Source of the DNA: Echinometra lucunter
Taxonomy: Eukaryota > Echinodermata > Echinoidea > Camarodonta > Echinometridae
Reading direction: 5' to 3'
Length of the DNA stretch: 64,000 nt
NCBI GenBank assembly: GCA_029962745.1
Contig: CM057154.1
Coordinates: 1,898,422 to 1,962,421 of the forward strand
Shown here: positions 25,855-34,800 of the stretch, in pieces
Layout of the letters: each line of letters starts with the position of its first letter
Position numbering within the stretch: position 1 is the stretch's first letter
The notes under the pieces: model-generated
Seen by the model: the letters and a program-made list of their open reading frames with translations, nothing else
Databases searched by the model: none
Told to the model about the DNA's origin: nothing
Position numbers and translations under genes: made by a program

Positions 25855-26706
25855 TTTTCGGGGTAAGGTCAGGTCCTGATTGCGGTGTGCAGGTGCTGGT
25901 TAATATTTGTGTTATATATTTAGGTTATTAGTTAATATGTTAGAGTATCATAAACTGATACTTGAAATCATCTAGTTATAAGTATATTACTTAATTGGTG
26001 TTTGATACTGCAAATCGGAAGATAGCAGCGAACACGGACACACCGAACCCCCCCCCCCCCCCCCCCCCGACACGTCATGCTGGTGGTATATAAACCTGTA
26101 CATCATTAAAATGGTGATATGTATCCTAATGAAATGATTGGCTGAGCTCTATCATGTGACCAGTCTTTTATTTTGCCTAACAGCGAAACTTGCTAATGAC
26201 TGGTACTTGGCCGGTACTAATGACCGCTGAAAGGTTACTTTGCTTCATTTGGCTTCCCATACTGTATAAAAGCAAATGCCACCATTTTACTGATCAGCTA
26301 TAATGTCTTTATTGCTTATTACATCATGCATGCATTATAGAGTTAACCCTTGAATTTTAGACTCGACCTTTCAGTTTATTAACATAGCTTCTTTAAAAAG
26401 AATGAATTTTCCATTAACTGGAAAATTTAAGAATCGACCATCTGTTCAATGCATTTGAGGTCGTATTTTATGAAATGTTAATTATTTGAAAATGCACAAC
26501 TGAAGAAATTCCCCAAGCTAAGATCTAGGCTTAGATGACACTGTAAAAAATTGATTTGTGATGCATCATTCTTGACATTCATGTTTAATTTTCTATTTTT
26601 CAATGTTTCACTTTTCTCCATTCAGAGATTTTTAGCTATAACTACTCCCCAGGAGCATCCGGATCATAAGATGTCGTATGACAATTCCTCAGTTGTCAGC
26701 GTTTGA
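6909..26706 (+). CDS. SLC6A4-like: SLC6 sodium-dependent monoamine transporter, serotonin-transporter-like (12 coding exons)
   Basis: Exons: 6909-7545, 10878-11012, 12319-12529, 13228-13366, 13798-13932, 15642-15745, 16202-16326, 17035-17147, 19064-19195, 23181-23381, 25402-25572, 26626-26706. All introns are GT-AG, phases agree, and the join gives 727 residues plus TGA. An in-frame TGA at 6885-6887 supports the start. This is a plasma-membrane Na+/Cl- symporter of 12 helices that clears a monoamine from outside the cell. TM1 reads [13 protein letters not shown]; Asp196 matches the amine-binding Asp98 of human SERT. Also conserved are the EL2 disulfide pair Cys298/Cys307 followed by sequons Asn314 and Asn317, FFSLGPGFG in TM6 (429-437), LGLDST (528-533) and Glu587 of the outer gate. 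Overall similarity is closest to SERT ([26 protein letters not shown]), but several pocket residues look dopamine/noradrenaline-transporter-like, so the substrate is inferred. The N-terminus (about 183 residues before TM1) is about 98 longer than in human SERT. Confidence 0.93.
7546..9291 (+). other. SLC6 intron 1, 5' part
   Basis: AT-rich intron sequence with short C runs (7866-7878 and 8200-8209) and a CA run. No exon-like frame or inverted repeat was found. Confidence 0.5.
9292..9630. mobile_element. Palindromic-word MITE (TTGCACC/GGTGCAA family), copy 1
   Basis: Perfect 12-bp terminal inverted repeats CACACTAAGAAA (9292-9303) and TTTCTTAGTGTG (9619-9630). The 339-bp interior holds more than a dozen copies of TTGCACC or GGTGCAA in alternating orientation, with spacers such as CTTTTAGG. 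A degraded second copy lies at 24440-24775. No target duplication is clear. Confidence 0.75.
9727..10560 (+). repeat. About 150-bp tandem array repeating the intron 1/exon 2 junction
   Basis: Units begin near ATTATGTTCAATTGATATTC and end in a copy of the first bases of exon 2, GTGCTTTCTTAGTGCCGT. Copies of that word start at 9856, 10008, 10336 (GTGTTTCTT variant) and 10479 (GTGCTTTCATAG variant); the real exon starts at 10878. The upstream sequence TTTTTGAC..ACTGT.GCC is repeated too. The decoys lack the AG before the word (TTTACAT or TTTACCG instead of CTTACAG). One unit is split by a MITE at 10068-10206. Confidence 0.8.
10068..10206. mobile_element. Short palindromic MITE (GGGCCCTGGTGCATAAA family), copy 1, right end missing
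   Basis: Starts CAGGGCCCTGGTGCATAAA and contains ACTACCATG, GCCAATCAAATTCAAGG and GCCATCAATGGTAA-type words in both orientations, as in the other family members at 40314, 52524 and 59060. The expected right end (TTATGCAACGGCACCC) is absent. It lies inside the tandem array of intron 1. Confidence 0.6.
11030..11370 (+). repeat. (GGT)n/(GAT)n imperfect microsatellite at start of intron 2
   Basis: G/T-rich trinucleotide array starting 20 bases after the exon 2 donor. A second GAT-rich tract lies at about 11800-11930 in the same intron. Long Trp/Val or His/Thr frames here are artefacts. Confidence 0.9.
12558..12868. mobile_element. Palindromic-word MITE (TTCACA/TGTGAA family)
   Basis: Ends CAGTGTCCCAC (12558-12568) and GTGGGACACTG (12858-12868) are perfect inverted repeats, continued by CACAGTGTGTTCACA and its complement. 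The interior is made of TTCACA, TGTGAA and CACAGTGTG words in both orientations and holds an internal duplication (TTTTAACATTGTGAATCACA at about 12650 and 12800). It begins 28 bases after the exon 3 donor. Confidence 0.75.
13369..13560 (+). repeat. (AGT)n microsatellite abutting the intron 4 donor
   Basis: Exon 4 ends at 13366 and the intron opens GTAGCAGTAGTAGT, so the array begins directly at the splice site. It runs for about 170 bases with some AGC interruptions. Confidence 0.95.
13961..14796. mobile_element. Poly-G/poly-C foldback element
   Basis: Perfect 14-bp inverted ends AGAGGCGTCGATCC (13961-13974) and GGATCGACGCCTCT (14783-14796), flanked inside by G runs on the left and C runs on the right. 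The interior includes AGCGAGAGTAGGCGAGCGAG and T/G runs. It starts 28 bases after the exon 5 donor. Confidence 0.65.
14824..15259. mobile_element. Palindromic-word MITE (ACTAGAATCTAGT family)
   Basis: Ends TACACTCTAAAAACAAACTA and the matching right end TTTGTTTGTAAAGTGTA are inverted repeats of about 24 bp with few mismatches. The interior has two tandem units with a 167-bp period (14864 and 15031), rich in CTAGT/ACTAG words in both orientations. A related shorter piece lies at 31060-31205. Confidence 0.7.
17243..17352 (+). repeat. (TTA)n microsatellite in SLC6 intron 8
   Basis: About 110 bases of ATT/TTA units with a few TTATC interruptions. Confidence 0.95.
17652..18138 (+). mobile_element. 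TTAA-flanked MITE family A, copy 1
   Basis: Bounded by TTAA on both sides: TTAAAGGGGGTACCC on the left and GTGTAATCACTTTAA on the right, 487 bp. Two further copies (41963-42423 and 57592-58037) share both boundaries but not outer flanks, so TTAA is the target. This fits a non-autonomous piggyBac-like element. It contains two perfect TGACGTCA sites and several GGGTACC words. No coding capacity. Confidence 0.75.
18139..19063 (+). other. SLC6 intron 8, 3' part
   Basis: AT-rich intron with a T run (18750) and a G run (18851-18868). Nothing else recognised. Confidence 0.5.
19255..19596. mobile_element. hAT-type MITE with 8-bp target duplication
   Basis: Ends CCCGGGGGGATATGT (19255 on) and ACATATCCCCCCGGG are inverted repeats that continue for nearly 50 bp (CATCATCCGCGTAAA near both ends). 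The element is flanked by a perfect 8-bp duplication GTAGATAA (19247-19254 and 19597-19604). 8-bp duplications are the hAT signature. It starts 59 bases after the exon 9 donor. Confidence 0.8.
19640..23010 (+). pseudogene. Dead APE-type non-LTR retrotransposon (LINE) in SLC6 intron 9
   Basis: Endonuclease remnants: INETFCDS at about 19755, GIYRPPS at about 19941 and ILGDSNYDY at about 20042. Reverse transcriptase: a 210-residue open frame at 20999-21631 ([25 protein letters not shown]), then in other frames [12 protein letters not shown] (about 21670), [12 protein letters not shown] (about 21837) and the catalytic YADD (21929-21940). Stops and frameshifts interrupt it, so it cannot move. The motif set fits Jockey/CR1-like clades. 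The 3' end is AT-rich around TGAATAAATAGATCAATAA near 22990. A different LINE tail has been inserted at about 20165-20545. Confidence 0.85.
20165..20545 (+). mobile_element. LINE 3'-end fragment nested in the older LINE
   Basis: Between the endonuclease and reverse-transcriptase parts of the host LINE is about 380 bp ending in ATAAATAAATGGAATTGAATTG, a typical LINE 3' tail. Inside are two copies of TTGTTTTATGTTTTGTATTT (20206 and 20334). The same GGAATTGAATTG tail recurs at 38517-38545. Confidence 0.5.
23388..24430 (+). other. SLC6 intron 10, 5' part
   Basis: A G run (23661-23682), a C run with CT repeats (24220-24243) and AT-rich filler. No exon-like frame. Confidence 0.5.
24440..24775. mobile_element. 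Palindromic-word MITE (TTGCACC/GGTGCAA family), copy 2
   Basis: Same architecture as 9292-9630: dense TGCACC and GGTGCA words in both orientations, right end TTTCTTAGTGTA. The left end (CTGTAAGATAAATAGGTGCG) is decayed. In SLC6 intron 10. Confidence 0.65.
25687..25757 (+). repeat. (TA)n microsatellite in SLC6 intron 11
   Basis: About 70 bases of pure TA, directly joined to the long palindrome at 25758-25906. Confidence 0.95.
25758..25906. repeat. Long perfect inverted repeat with A/TA/T centre
   Basis: The left arm (25758-25815) holds TTAACCAGCACCTGCACACC through ACCTTACCCCG and an A run. The right arm (about 25846-25906) is its exact reverse complement. The centre is (TA)n bounded by A and T runs, itself self-complementary. 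No mismatch was seen between the arms. Confidence 0.85.
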
Positions 26707-27605
26707 GAACTCTCTTCTCTTCCGACCTACGCTGTATGGACAAACAGGAGTAAACATCCCTCTTCATGCATCCGTCCTTCTACACCCTTCCGCAGTGCAC
26801 CCTGTTTTTAAATTCCTCGATTTACTACAAGGAACAACATGAACAATGTAAGAGCACGAATAAGAGTGTGCGGAAACTGACGAGGCTGTGATTTACATCT
26901 TTATTTCTAAGAGCGGAAAATTGATGCGGTTGTTATAAATTGCTGCTATATTAAGCATGAGTCGTTTTCTGAACCTTGAAATTTATTTTTCCACATTGTC
27001 CTTGGTTCTAACTGGTCTATAAAAAGAAAAAAAATCACATTTTCCTGCCCGTGTTATAGGAAAGCAACTTGAACTAATGACTCCTTCATGATTAAATAAA
27101 TTGCTGTAAAATCATTTCGCCGGTTACTGTTTCAGTTTAATCGAAATTTGTTGTATTTGAACTGATATACGTGAAGCCAACTTTTACTGATTAATATTTT
27201 GCAAATTATTGACTCAGGACGATCCATGTCATTGCTATAGAAGTTCAAATAGTATAAATTAGGCTTCGCCTTTTTTAAAATCAGTATATTGTTTACGCTA
27301 ACCTTGGGTCATTTCTTGTAATATTTTCATGTAATATTTTCATTTCTTTTATTTTGACTATATTAATGTTGTTTTCTCTTATTTTGATATTCGATATGTC
27401 ATATTTTGATACTGTGATATTTACATGTCAGTCTACTGTTTTTAATGTTTGCTTCATTTTATTTAAGTCAATAAATATTGTAGAATGGGTAATAAATATA
27501 CCAATATGTTGCTGGCTGCCATGATAAAGATTCTACATTCTGTTGGTAATGTTAATGTTTTTGAAATATAAAATTTTCAAGTCATTTGTCATTCATTTTA
27601 AAGAA
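26707..27605 (+). other. SLC6 3' UTR and flank
   Basis: AT-rich sequence from the stop codon to past the AATAAA signals. A run of T-rich tetranucleotide words (TATTTTGA/TATTTTCA) lies at 27310-27420. No second gene is visible. Confidence 0.5.
27470..27475 (+). promoter_or_regulatory. Candidate polyadenylation signal of the SLC6 gene
   Basis: AATAAA, 764 bases past the stop codon at 26706; a second AATAAA follows at about 27490. Another possible, earlier signal is the AAATAAAT around 27094. Which is used cannot be decided without transcripts. Confidence 0.4.
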
Positions 27606-27726
27606 GGATGCAGAAACGTGATCTTGAAGGGCTAATTCTCAATGTTTTATCATGTACTCTGTGGCTGGTGATAACACACTGTCTTGTTGTATACGACTCC
27701 ATTTTAGGTTTGATGTTGCTTTGCAA

Positions 27727-27828
27727 TCGAAAAACTTCTTGTTGTTCTTGTTCTTGTTCTTCTTCTTCTTGTTCTTCTTCTTGTTCTTCTTCTTGTTCTT
27801 CTTCTTGTTCTTGTTCTTCTTCTTCTTC

Positions 27829-27889
<61 letters not shown>

Positions 27890-28045
27890 TTACTATTACT
27901 ACTACTGCTACTACTATACTACTACTACTGCTACTACTACTACTACTTCTTCTTCTTCTTCTTCTGCTTCTTCTTCTTCTTCTTCTTCTTCTTCTTCTTC
28001 TTCTTCTTCTTCTTCTTCTTCTTCTTCTTCTCTTTCTTTTTTTCT
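27727..28045 (+). repeat. Compound trinucleotide microsatellite (TTC, ATC, ACT, TTC)
   Basis: About 320 bases: TTC/TTG units, then about 20 ATC units, then ACT units, then a long TTC run. It yields long Ser/Phe/His frames that are not genes. Confidence 0.95.
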
Positions 28046-28640
28046 TACGTGTTTAAGATTTCAGTCAGAATTTACTGAGACTTGTATCTTTAACACTCCT
28101 TTTTCCAAAAATCAATCTCTGCTGGTAGATTCATCCTCCAATATGTTCACCTCTAGTGTTGTCGTGCTGAATGAAAGATCATAATTTCTCAACATTCATT
28201 TTGATTTTGTTTTGTTTTGTATGTATATCAATATTTGAAGTTATGATGTCTCCCGATTTAGTATTTATATTGATTAAACTATATATGTTTCTATTCTACA
28301 ATATGCTGTATTATCATCTTAAAAGTATTCGAACTGTGCTGCTCCGGAAGTAAACGCATTTGCAATATGATTTATTATTGAGATAGAGTCGTTTTTCGGA
28401 TGAAAGTTAAGTATCATATTCTATTTATTGTAACGTACTGAAATGTTTCTGAAAGAAAGAAAGAAAGAAAAGCGTAGTATATAAGATATGAGCGAAACTA
28501 TTTAATGTATTTGTGTATGTATGTGGACAGGCAAAGTGATATATATCTAAACTATTTCAATGTCCTGTATATTTTTCTTAATATTCTCCTTCTTTATATA
28601 TAGATTAATCAGCCTTTGCTATTTTACGAAATGCTTATAT

Positions 28641-28890
28641 ATGGGTAAAATTTGCCATGAGGGTAATTATGTGTCGGCAACCAACTATGGGCATTTCTTT
28701 GGGCATTTTTGGGGGGCATTTCTTTTGGCATTTCTTTTTATCCAATATGATGGAAATTTTGCCCATTCTAAAGTAATTACTGCTTATTTTTACCCTAACT
28801 GGACAATATGCTTCCAGTATTGGGTAAAATATTGCGCAAAGTCGTTTGGACATTATAATTACACTCGCGCTGGTCAAATTTTACAGTGTA
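28641..28890. mobile_element. Putative MITE with GGGCATTTCTTT words
   Basis: Left end GGGTAAAATTTGCC and right end GGTCAAATTTTACAGTGTA are weak inverted repeats. The interior has four tandem GGCATTTCTTT-type words. An apparent 162-residue frame across it (28560-29048) is not conserved coding sequence. Confidence 0.4.
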
Positions 28891-29026
28891 TGTGTGACTG
28901 CTTTCATTCTTCGTTTTTATATTCTTTTCCTTTCCTTTTCTTGGTAATCTTCGATATTGATAACCCCTTTGCTGAATTGGTGCTATGGTGGCATGAAGTT
29001 TTCTCTATCAATTTTTGTGTGTATAT

Positions 29027-29426
29027 CACCGGCGTAAATCCACTCTGAGGAGTGGGGGGGGGGATGATTGACTTTTTTGACGATTTTTTTTCTGTCGATC
29101 TCACACTTAAGTATAAGCACACACCCTCACTGACCCCCACAGACCCCCCTACACACATTTTAATACTTATTTTGCGAGCGAGCGAAGCGAGCGAGCCAAA
29201 AATAACCACTTTTTTGGTTTTCAATCGCATTTTCAAATAGAAATTCTAAAATATGATGGTTGTTTATGACAGATATTCAAAGATTTTACTAACGGATTAA
29301 TTAAAATATATTTTCTTTCTTAAAAAGTGTGGGGGGGGATATTTGTACACGCCATCCCCCCCTCTCCAAAAAGTGGGGGGGGGGGGATATATCCCCCCAT
29401 CCCCCCCGGGATTTACGCCAATGGTG
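29027..29426. mobile_element. Poly-G foldback element with TATAT duplication
   Basis: Ends CACCGGCGTAAATCC and GGATTTACGCCAATGGTG are inverted repeats, flanked by TATAT on both sides. The interior has G and C runs and GCGAGCGAGCGAAGCGAGCG. Confidence 0.6.
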
Positions 29427-29986
29427 TATATGCTTCACATTCTTCACATTCCTGTATTGTTATAAGATTGTGTTTTTCACTGATAAAGTGCAATGTAACA
29501 ATATTGTCTCATTGGAACAACTGTTATTTGAAAACGTGTTCTCTAGCTTGCCAGATTGATGCCATGATCAGTTCGTTCTGCTTAATCCAGAACGCATTGT
29601 TAAAATACCAGACTCATCAAAATGTCGGTGTTCAAATTGTCTAGATATTTAGCGCAAAGGATTGAAGTTACGTGTACAGAAACAAAAATATCTGAAGTTT
29701 GCATGCTGCTGTAGTCTGAGAGTAATACATGTAGTATTTATGTTGCATCTGTGTTTGAATAAAAAGACAACGGTATTGTTTTGTAAATGCTTCCCTGCAA
29801 TGACAGTGCATATTCTTTATTGTGTGTTATCTCGATCGATCTTTTACCCACTCCACCTTGTATACACTTCAGGTTCGAAGTGCTACCCGTCAATGGCTTA
29901 TAATCATAAAAGATCACCAAATTTCGATTGATTTTCAGTTGAAACTATTATGGCGTTTGTGTGATTACGTTAATGGAGATGATTAC

Positions 29987-30264
29987 ATCCGCGTAGCCAG
30001 GGGGCGGTGGGGGCGGTCGCCCCCTCCTAAAAGCCAAAAAATAAAAAGAAAAAAGAAAGAAAAAAGAAGGAAAAAAGCGTGAGCGAGAAAAGAAAAAGGT
30101 AAGAGAACGTAAGAAGAGCGGGAGCAGACGGGAGCAGACAAGGAACAATAATCAAAGAAATGTCGGATCTCCCTGCACCCTCCCCCCTAGGGTAAGTGAT
30201 TCGCACGCTTCGGGTGCTCACTACCGCCTCTCTTAAAATGAAATCCTAGCTACGCCACTGGATG
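29987..30264. mobile_element. Foldback element with GTAGC(T/C)A ends
   Basis: Left end ATCCGCGTAGCCAGGG and right end CCTAGCTACGCCACTGGAT are inverted with a short indel. The interior is G-rich at the left and purine-rich beyond. Related in layout to 13961 and 29027. Confidence 0.5.
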
Positions 30265-30500
30265 ATTATTATAATATTGATGACGATGATGATAGATAAT
30301 GGTGGTGTGGTGGTGACGATGATCATGAGGAGGAGGAGGGGGGGGGGATGTTCTATTTGTTTATAATAATGCATTGTGTTGATGATGAGGAGGATGAAGA
30401 GGAGGAGGAGGTTTTTGTTGCATCTTGATGATGACTTGTGTTGTTGATGTTGATGATGATGATTGATGATGATAATGATGATAATGATGATGTTTATTAC
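30265..30500 (+). repeat. (GAT)n/(GAG)n imperfect microsatellite
   Basis: GAT and GAGGAG trinucleotides over about 230 bases with a short G run. Confidence 0.85.
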
Positions 30501-31059
30501 AGATAAGATTCTAAGTAGCCTTGGCATTGCTTGAGGCTATGACATTTCGCAAACGATAAACGGTCCACAATATCAAAAACAAATTTGTACACAATTAACT
30601 TTACCTATTCATTTTAATCGAGTCGATGACTGCAATGATAAAACATATAAGCCGACTTTCTTTACTTCTCCTGTAATTTAAATGTACACTGCACAGTTAT
30701 TTATCATTCAGAGTTTTTGTCCTATTTCAATTTCATTTATTTCGTTTCCTCTTCTCTCTCTCTCTCTCTCTCTCTTTCTTTCTCTCTCCTTTCGTCCCTT
30801 ATAAGGCCCCCTATCCCCCGTTCCCTCCCCTTCATTCGTTCAAGATTGTCTATGGGAAGGCCTATAATTACATTCTGTTTTTGATTTTTTTTTCAAATAA
30901 TTCACAGCCACGCCTTTAAGTTTCATTTCAAATATCATTTTGTTGACTACTGAATTCTCTAATAAAGGCTTATTTGGTACAGGGACCGCCCGGTTCCAGT
31001 AGCTAAAAACAATCTGGTCGATTTGACTATTACCGGATCAGACGGGCACAGTTTGCACT

Positions 31060-31205
31060 ATTTTAGTCAAATTTGACTAAATTCTAGTGGAAATGACCAG
31101 AACTCTAGTAAAAGTAACAAAACTGCCACTAGATTCTAGTGAAAATTGACACAATTCTAGAACATCTACCCCCCCCCCCCCCAACAAAACCAGATTCTAG
31201 TACAT
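31060..31205. mobile_element. Fragment of the CTAGT-word MITE family
   Basis: Contains TTAGTCAAATTTGACTAAATT, CTAGTGGAAATGACCAG and several TTCTAG words as in 14824-15259, interrupted by a C run (31171-31184). Clean ends are not visible. Confidence 0.5.
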
Positions 31206-31300
31206 TGATAGGCCTGATATAAATTCACTAGATCACCGAATCCCACTGTAACTGGGAGCTTGCCAACCGGTCCAGCAGCGCATCGGTTCTCGATCCTGGG

Positions 31301-31437
31301 GGCCGTTTCATGAAAGCGTCATAAGTCTAACTTCTTGGACATCCCATTGAAACGTGTGTTGTAGAGTTAACACACGTTTCAATGGATGTCCATGAACTTA
31401 GACTTATGACGGTCTCATGAAACGCAGCCCTGGCTGT
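31301..31437. mobile_element. Hairpin MITE upstream of PES1
   Basis: Left arm GGGGGCCGTTTCATGAAAGC and right arm CATGAAACGCAGCCCTGG are inverted; inner segments CATAAGTCTAA/TTAGACTTATG and CCCATTGAAACGTGTGT/ACACACGTTTCAATGG are near-perfect complements. One long hairpin of about 60-bp arms, about 370 bp before the PES1 start. Confidence 0.7.
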
Positions 31438-31733
31438 CCAATGTGATTGTATGTAGAATGGCACCGTGCTAGTCTGCAACAACACAGACCCTAATTGATA
31501 CTTTGCTAAATTACATTTCAGTCTTGAGAGAAGCCTAGGCAACGTGTCTAGTGGCTATGTCAGTAACGTACACGATCCCAATTGACCTGCTTTAGTCTCC
31601 TACTCAGATCTCTATGACGTGTTTCGACGGACCAATGTTTGTGCCTGCAAACTCGAAAGCTTGCGTTCGAAAAAAAAAAGCCCGCTCGCGATCCAAGACT
31701 AAGAATTTAAAGTGACGTGATAGAAAATAAATA

Positions 31734-31739
31734 CACGTG
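31734..31739 (+). promoter_or_regulatory. CACGTG E-box upstream of PES1
   Basis: A perfect canonical E-box lies 71 bases before the PES1 start codon; 14 bases further upstream is TGACGTGA (31713-31720), a CRE-like site. No TATA box is visible. Ribosome-biogenesis genes in other animals are classic Myc targets through CACGTG, so the position fits; binding itself is inference. Confidence 0.45.
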
Positions 31740-31809
31740 CTGCATTAGCGATTCATGTCTTGATGTTTCACAAGTAGCTGCAGTTCTGACTTGTTGAAAA
31801 CAGGGAATC

Positions 31810-34800
31810 ATGGGGAAAGAGAAAAAGAAGGTAAGATCACACATATACAATCAAATCTATCGTATTTGGGTGCTTTTTTGTTCGAACAAGTGTCCAGTAA
31901 TTTTGGAAGCGAGAGTTGTACAGTCCCACATGTTGCATTTTGTGTGTATTAAGTCTTAACTTCGTTTTTATGATGAATCCAAAATGGTCAGTATTGACCA
32001 CTATTCTTGCTGGTGTGACTCATAGCGCCATTTTTGAATAATGCAGAATCTGACATAATTTACTTCCCGACGAGCCAGCAAATAAAACTTGCATTTGATG
32101 TTGGTGTCGGACAAGGACACACACAAAATCTTGGCGAACCCATTTGGTATCCTGGAAGGTAATCGGCATTTGCATACATAGACTTTATGTGCGAGAGGTC
32201 GAACTTCCGGTTGACCTCAGTGGAGAGAAGTTCAGAGAACGAAATTTCAGAGTGCAGATGAAGTAGTGAAAAAACATCCATCAAAGTTCAAACATTCAAT
32301 TTTAAGATGTCACTTTTAGCTGAGAGAATTCAGCTTCATCACATACGTGATGTTGCCGCACTTTTTGTCGTGAATTGGCAAGATTTGGCTATGACTCGGG
32401 GAATAAAGCGCTGCTGGTGCATGCACAGCGTGGTGGTGGCGTGTGCGACTGTGTCTGTGTGCTTTATTCCGTGGCGTCAGGCTTGGATACGAAAGTGCAT
32501 TAGCGCTGCTGGTAATCACGATCCACACAGCTAACGTTAGACTAACTAACTGTTCAGCTTCATGTCGATGCGGGATTCTGAAAAGGCGAAAGCGACATTG
32601 TGTGGTAATGTGCCTGTGTAATATGAAATTTGGGAGGGTAGAATCGATTTACCTTTAAATTTAGCACTAGAATACTCTAGTGGTCAGTACTGGCCACTAG
32701 CCTTGCTGATGTGGAGAAATAAGTGTGTAGAATCACCCTATTCATGCTATTCCATGTGTGTTATTCTCCAAACTACCTTCAGAGTTTGCTACCATCATCA
32801 CCCTCTATCTAACCGTTACCATGTAATAAAATGATTTGGGGAAATGAACATGAAGAAACTGAATTTCTAGACTGGAGCGGAAGGTTTTGCTTTTGATACC
32901 TTTCACCTTTCACATGCATCCAAAGCCTGTATCATCTGAATAGGATGACCTTGAACTTCTTCATTAGACTTAGTGTGCTAATCTAGGCCATAGGGGAATG
33001 AGCAGTGCAACATTGATGAAATGGTATGTGAGGTGTTTTTTTCACAGATGTCACTGCCAGATTCTATATTGCTTGTGAGTCAAATGGGTTGTGAAGCCAG
33101 TGCAGCAGTACAAGGTTATCAGAGATTGTGAGGAAACCTCGGTAAAAAGACTATTTTTCGTGTGCAATAATATGGATCTGAAATATACAATTTACTATTT
33201 CTATTTGAATTCCATTTTATTAATGTTTTTAATTCAGTTCAAAAGTGGCATAGCAACAAGCTTCATAACAAGAGCATCAGCTGTGAAGAGACTCCAGTTA
33301 AATCTGGTCAATTTCAGGTGAGATGATTTGATGTATTAAGAATCAGTTAATGATTATAGATCTCCAAAATGTTTGCTAGCAGATCATTTTAATTTGTATG
33401 AAGTCAATTAAGAAAACTAATAACTTTTTTAAAATTCAAAATGTTGCCACAATTTTGTTATAGTCCTCCTGATTATTTCCAGTTATTGATCATGGCATCA
33501 TATTTTCAAACTTTAGGGTAACCTGACTATGTTTATTATGTGTCTACATGTATTACTTGCAAAGATACTGTACTTGTATCTGTTAAAAGCTAAGATAGAG
33601 GCATTCAGAATTGCTTCTCTGAATTTTTCTATTCCAAAAACGTCAGAAGAATTATGATGACAACTTCAGGAAATCAGAATGTTAGATTCTCTACTTTTTC
33701 ATTGTTCTTATTGATGACGTGGATTAATCCATTGGACTCTAAGCCCAAGATAATTTTGGCTAGGTGGTATGGAAAATTTGTGTTGTACTGAAATCAAATC
33801 GCACTCAACACATAAATTTTGCAGGCATTTTACAAAATTCATATTTTTTGCTATGTCAACAAGTGACATGAGGAACAGTAATGATTTACATGTTTTTAGC
33901 ACCAGTGTGTTCAATTTCAGGCAGTCATGTCATGGCTATATTTGATTCTATTTTGATACAGGAGACTATGTATTCTGAAAGGTATCTACCCAGTGGAACC
34001 AAAGAGTATCAAGAAAGCTGGCAAAGGACAACGGCTTAACAGAACCTACTTCAGATTTAAAGACATCCAGTTTTTGGCTCACGAACCTATCGTACAAAAG
34101 TTTAGAGATCACAGGGTATGTCTGAATTTTCAACCACTGAAAGCTTCAATTTACGGTACTCAGTGCAAGGCCCTGCAGTGTTTTCCTCGGGGTGCTCAGA
34201 TCACTTGCTCCATTTCCACTCTTACAGTAATCAGCATAAGTAGTCACATATAAGGCATACCAGTAATCTCTGCCTTTTCACAGTTTTCAACTTTGGTTTT
34301 GTGTCCCTCTGATAGGCATGCTCCCTAAATAATGACATTTTGAGGCTCACATGCCTTTTCACCGGTACCTCCAGTTTGTTCATAGCAATTAACTTGTTAT
34401 GAAAAAGAAGAAGAAAAATGTCTCATGGTATGTTTCTGATGGATAAGATTTGTGAATGATTATAGTGACTTTCTTGACAATTGTACCCATGGTTCTCGCC
34501 AGTACATAACACCCATGGTTCCAATACCAAGCGTAAAGGGATTCAGACAAGGAAGAACCATGTGTGAAATTGCTGCACCATGCGTGGCAACAAGGGTAAA
34601 AAAAAATATTGGAGTATATATTCCTAAAAATAATGATAAATGTCACAGATTGTTTTGCTTTTTGGCAATGTATTTTTACTTTTATGCCATTAGTAGACAA
34701 CTCCTGCTCACCAAGAAGTATTTTTCATCCTTTTACTATAGCATATACTACCGCCACACCTAACTTTAGGTGTTATTCTGTAAAACTTCTGAAACTTCCA

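Noticed and set aside
27608..28078. 134-156 residue Phe/Ser/His-rich frames
   Set aside because: Pure trinucleotide microsatellite with no conserved protein features.
28560..29048. 162-residue frame with hydrophobic stretches
   Set aside because: Spans a putative MITE and the start of a poly-G element; no family resemblance and no splice context.
32307..32658. Possible extra PES1 or independent exon in intron 1
   Set aside because: PES1 is complete without it; the short Cys-rich frames show no domain and poor splice context.
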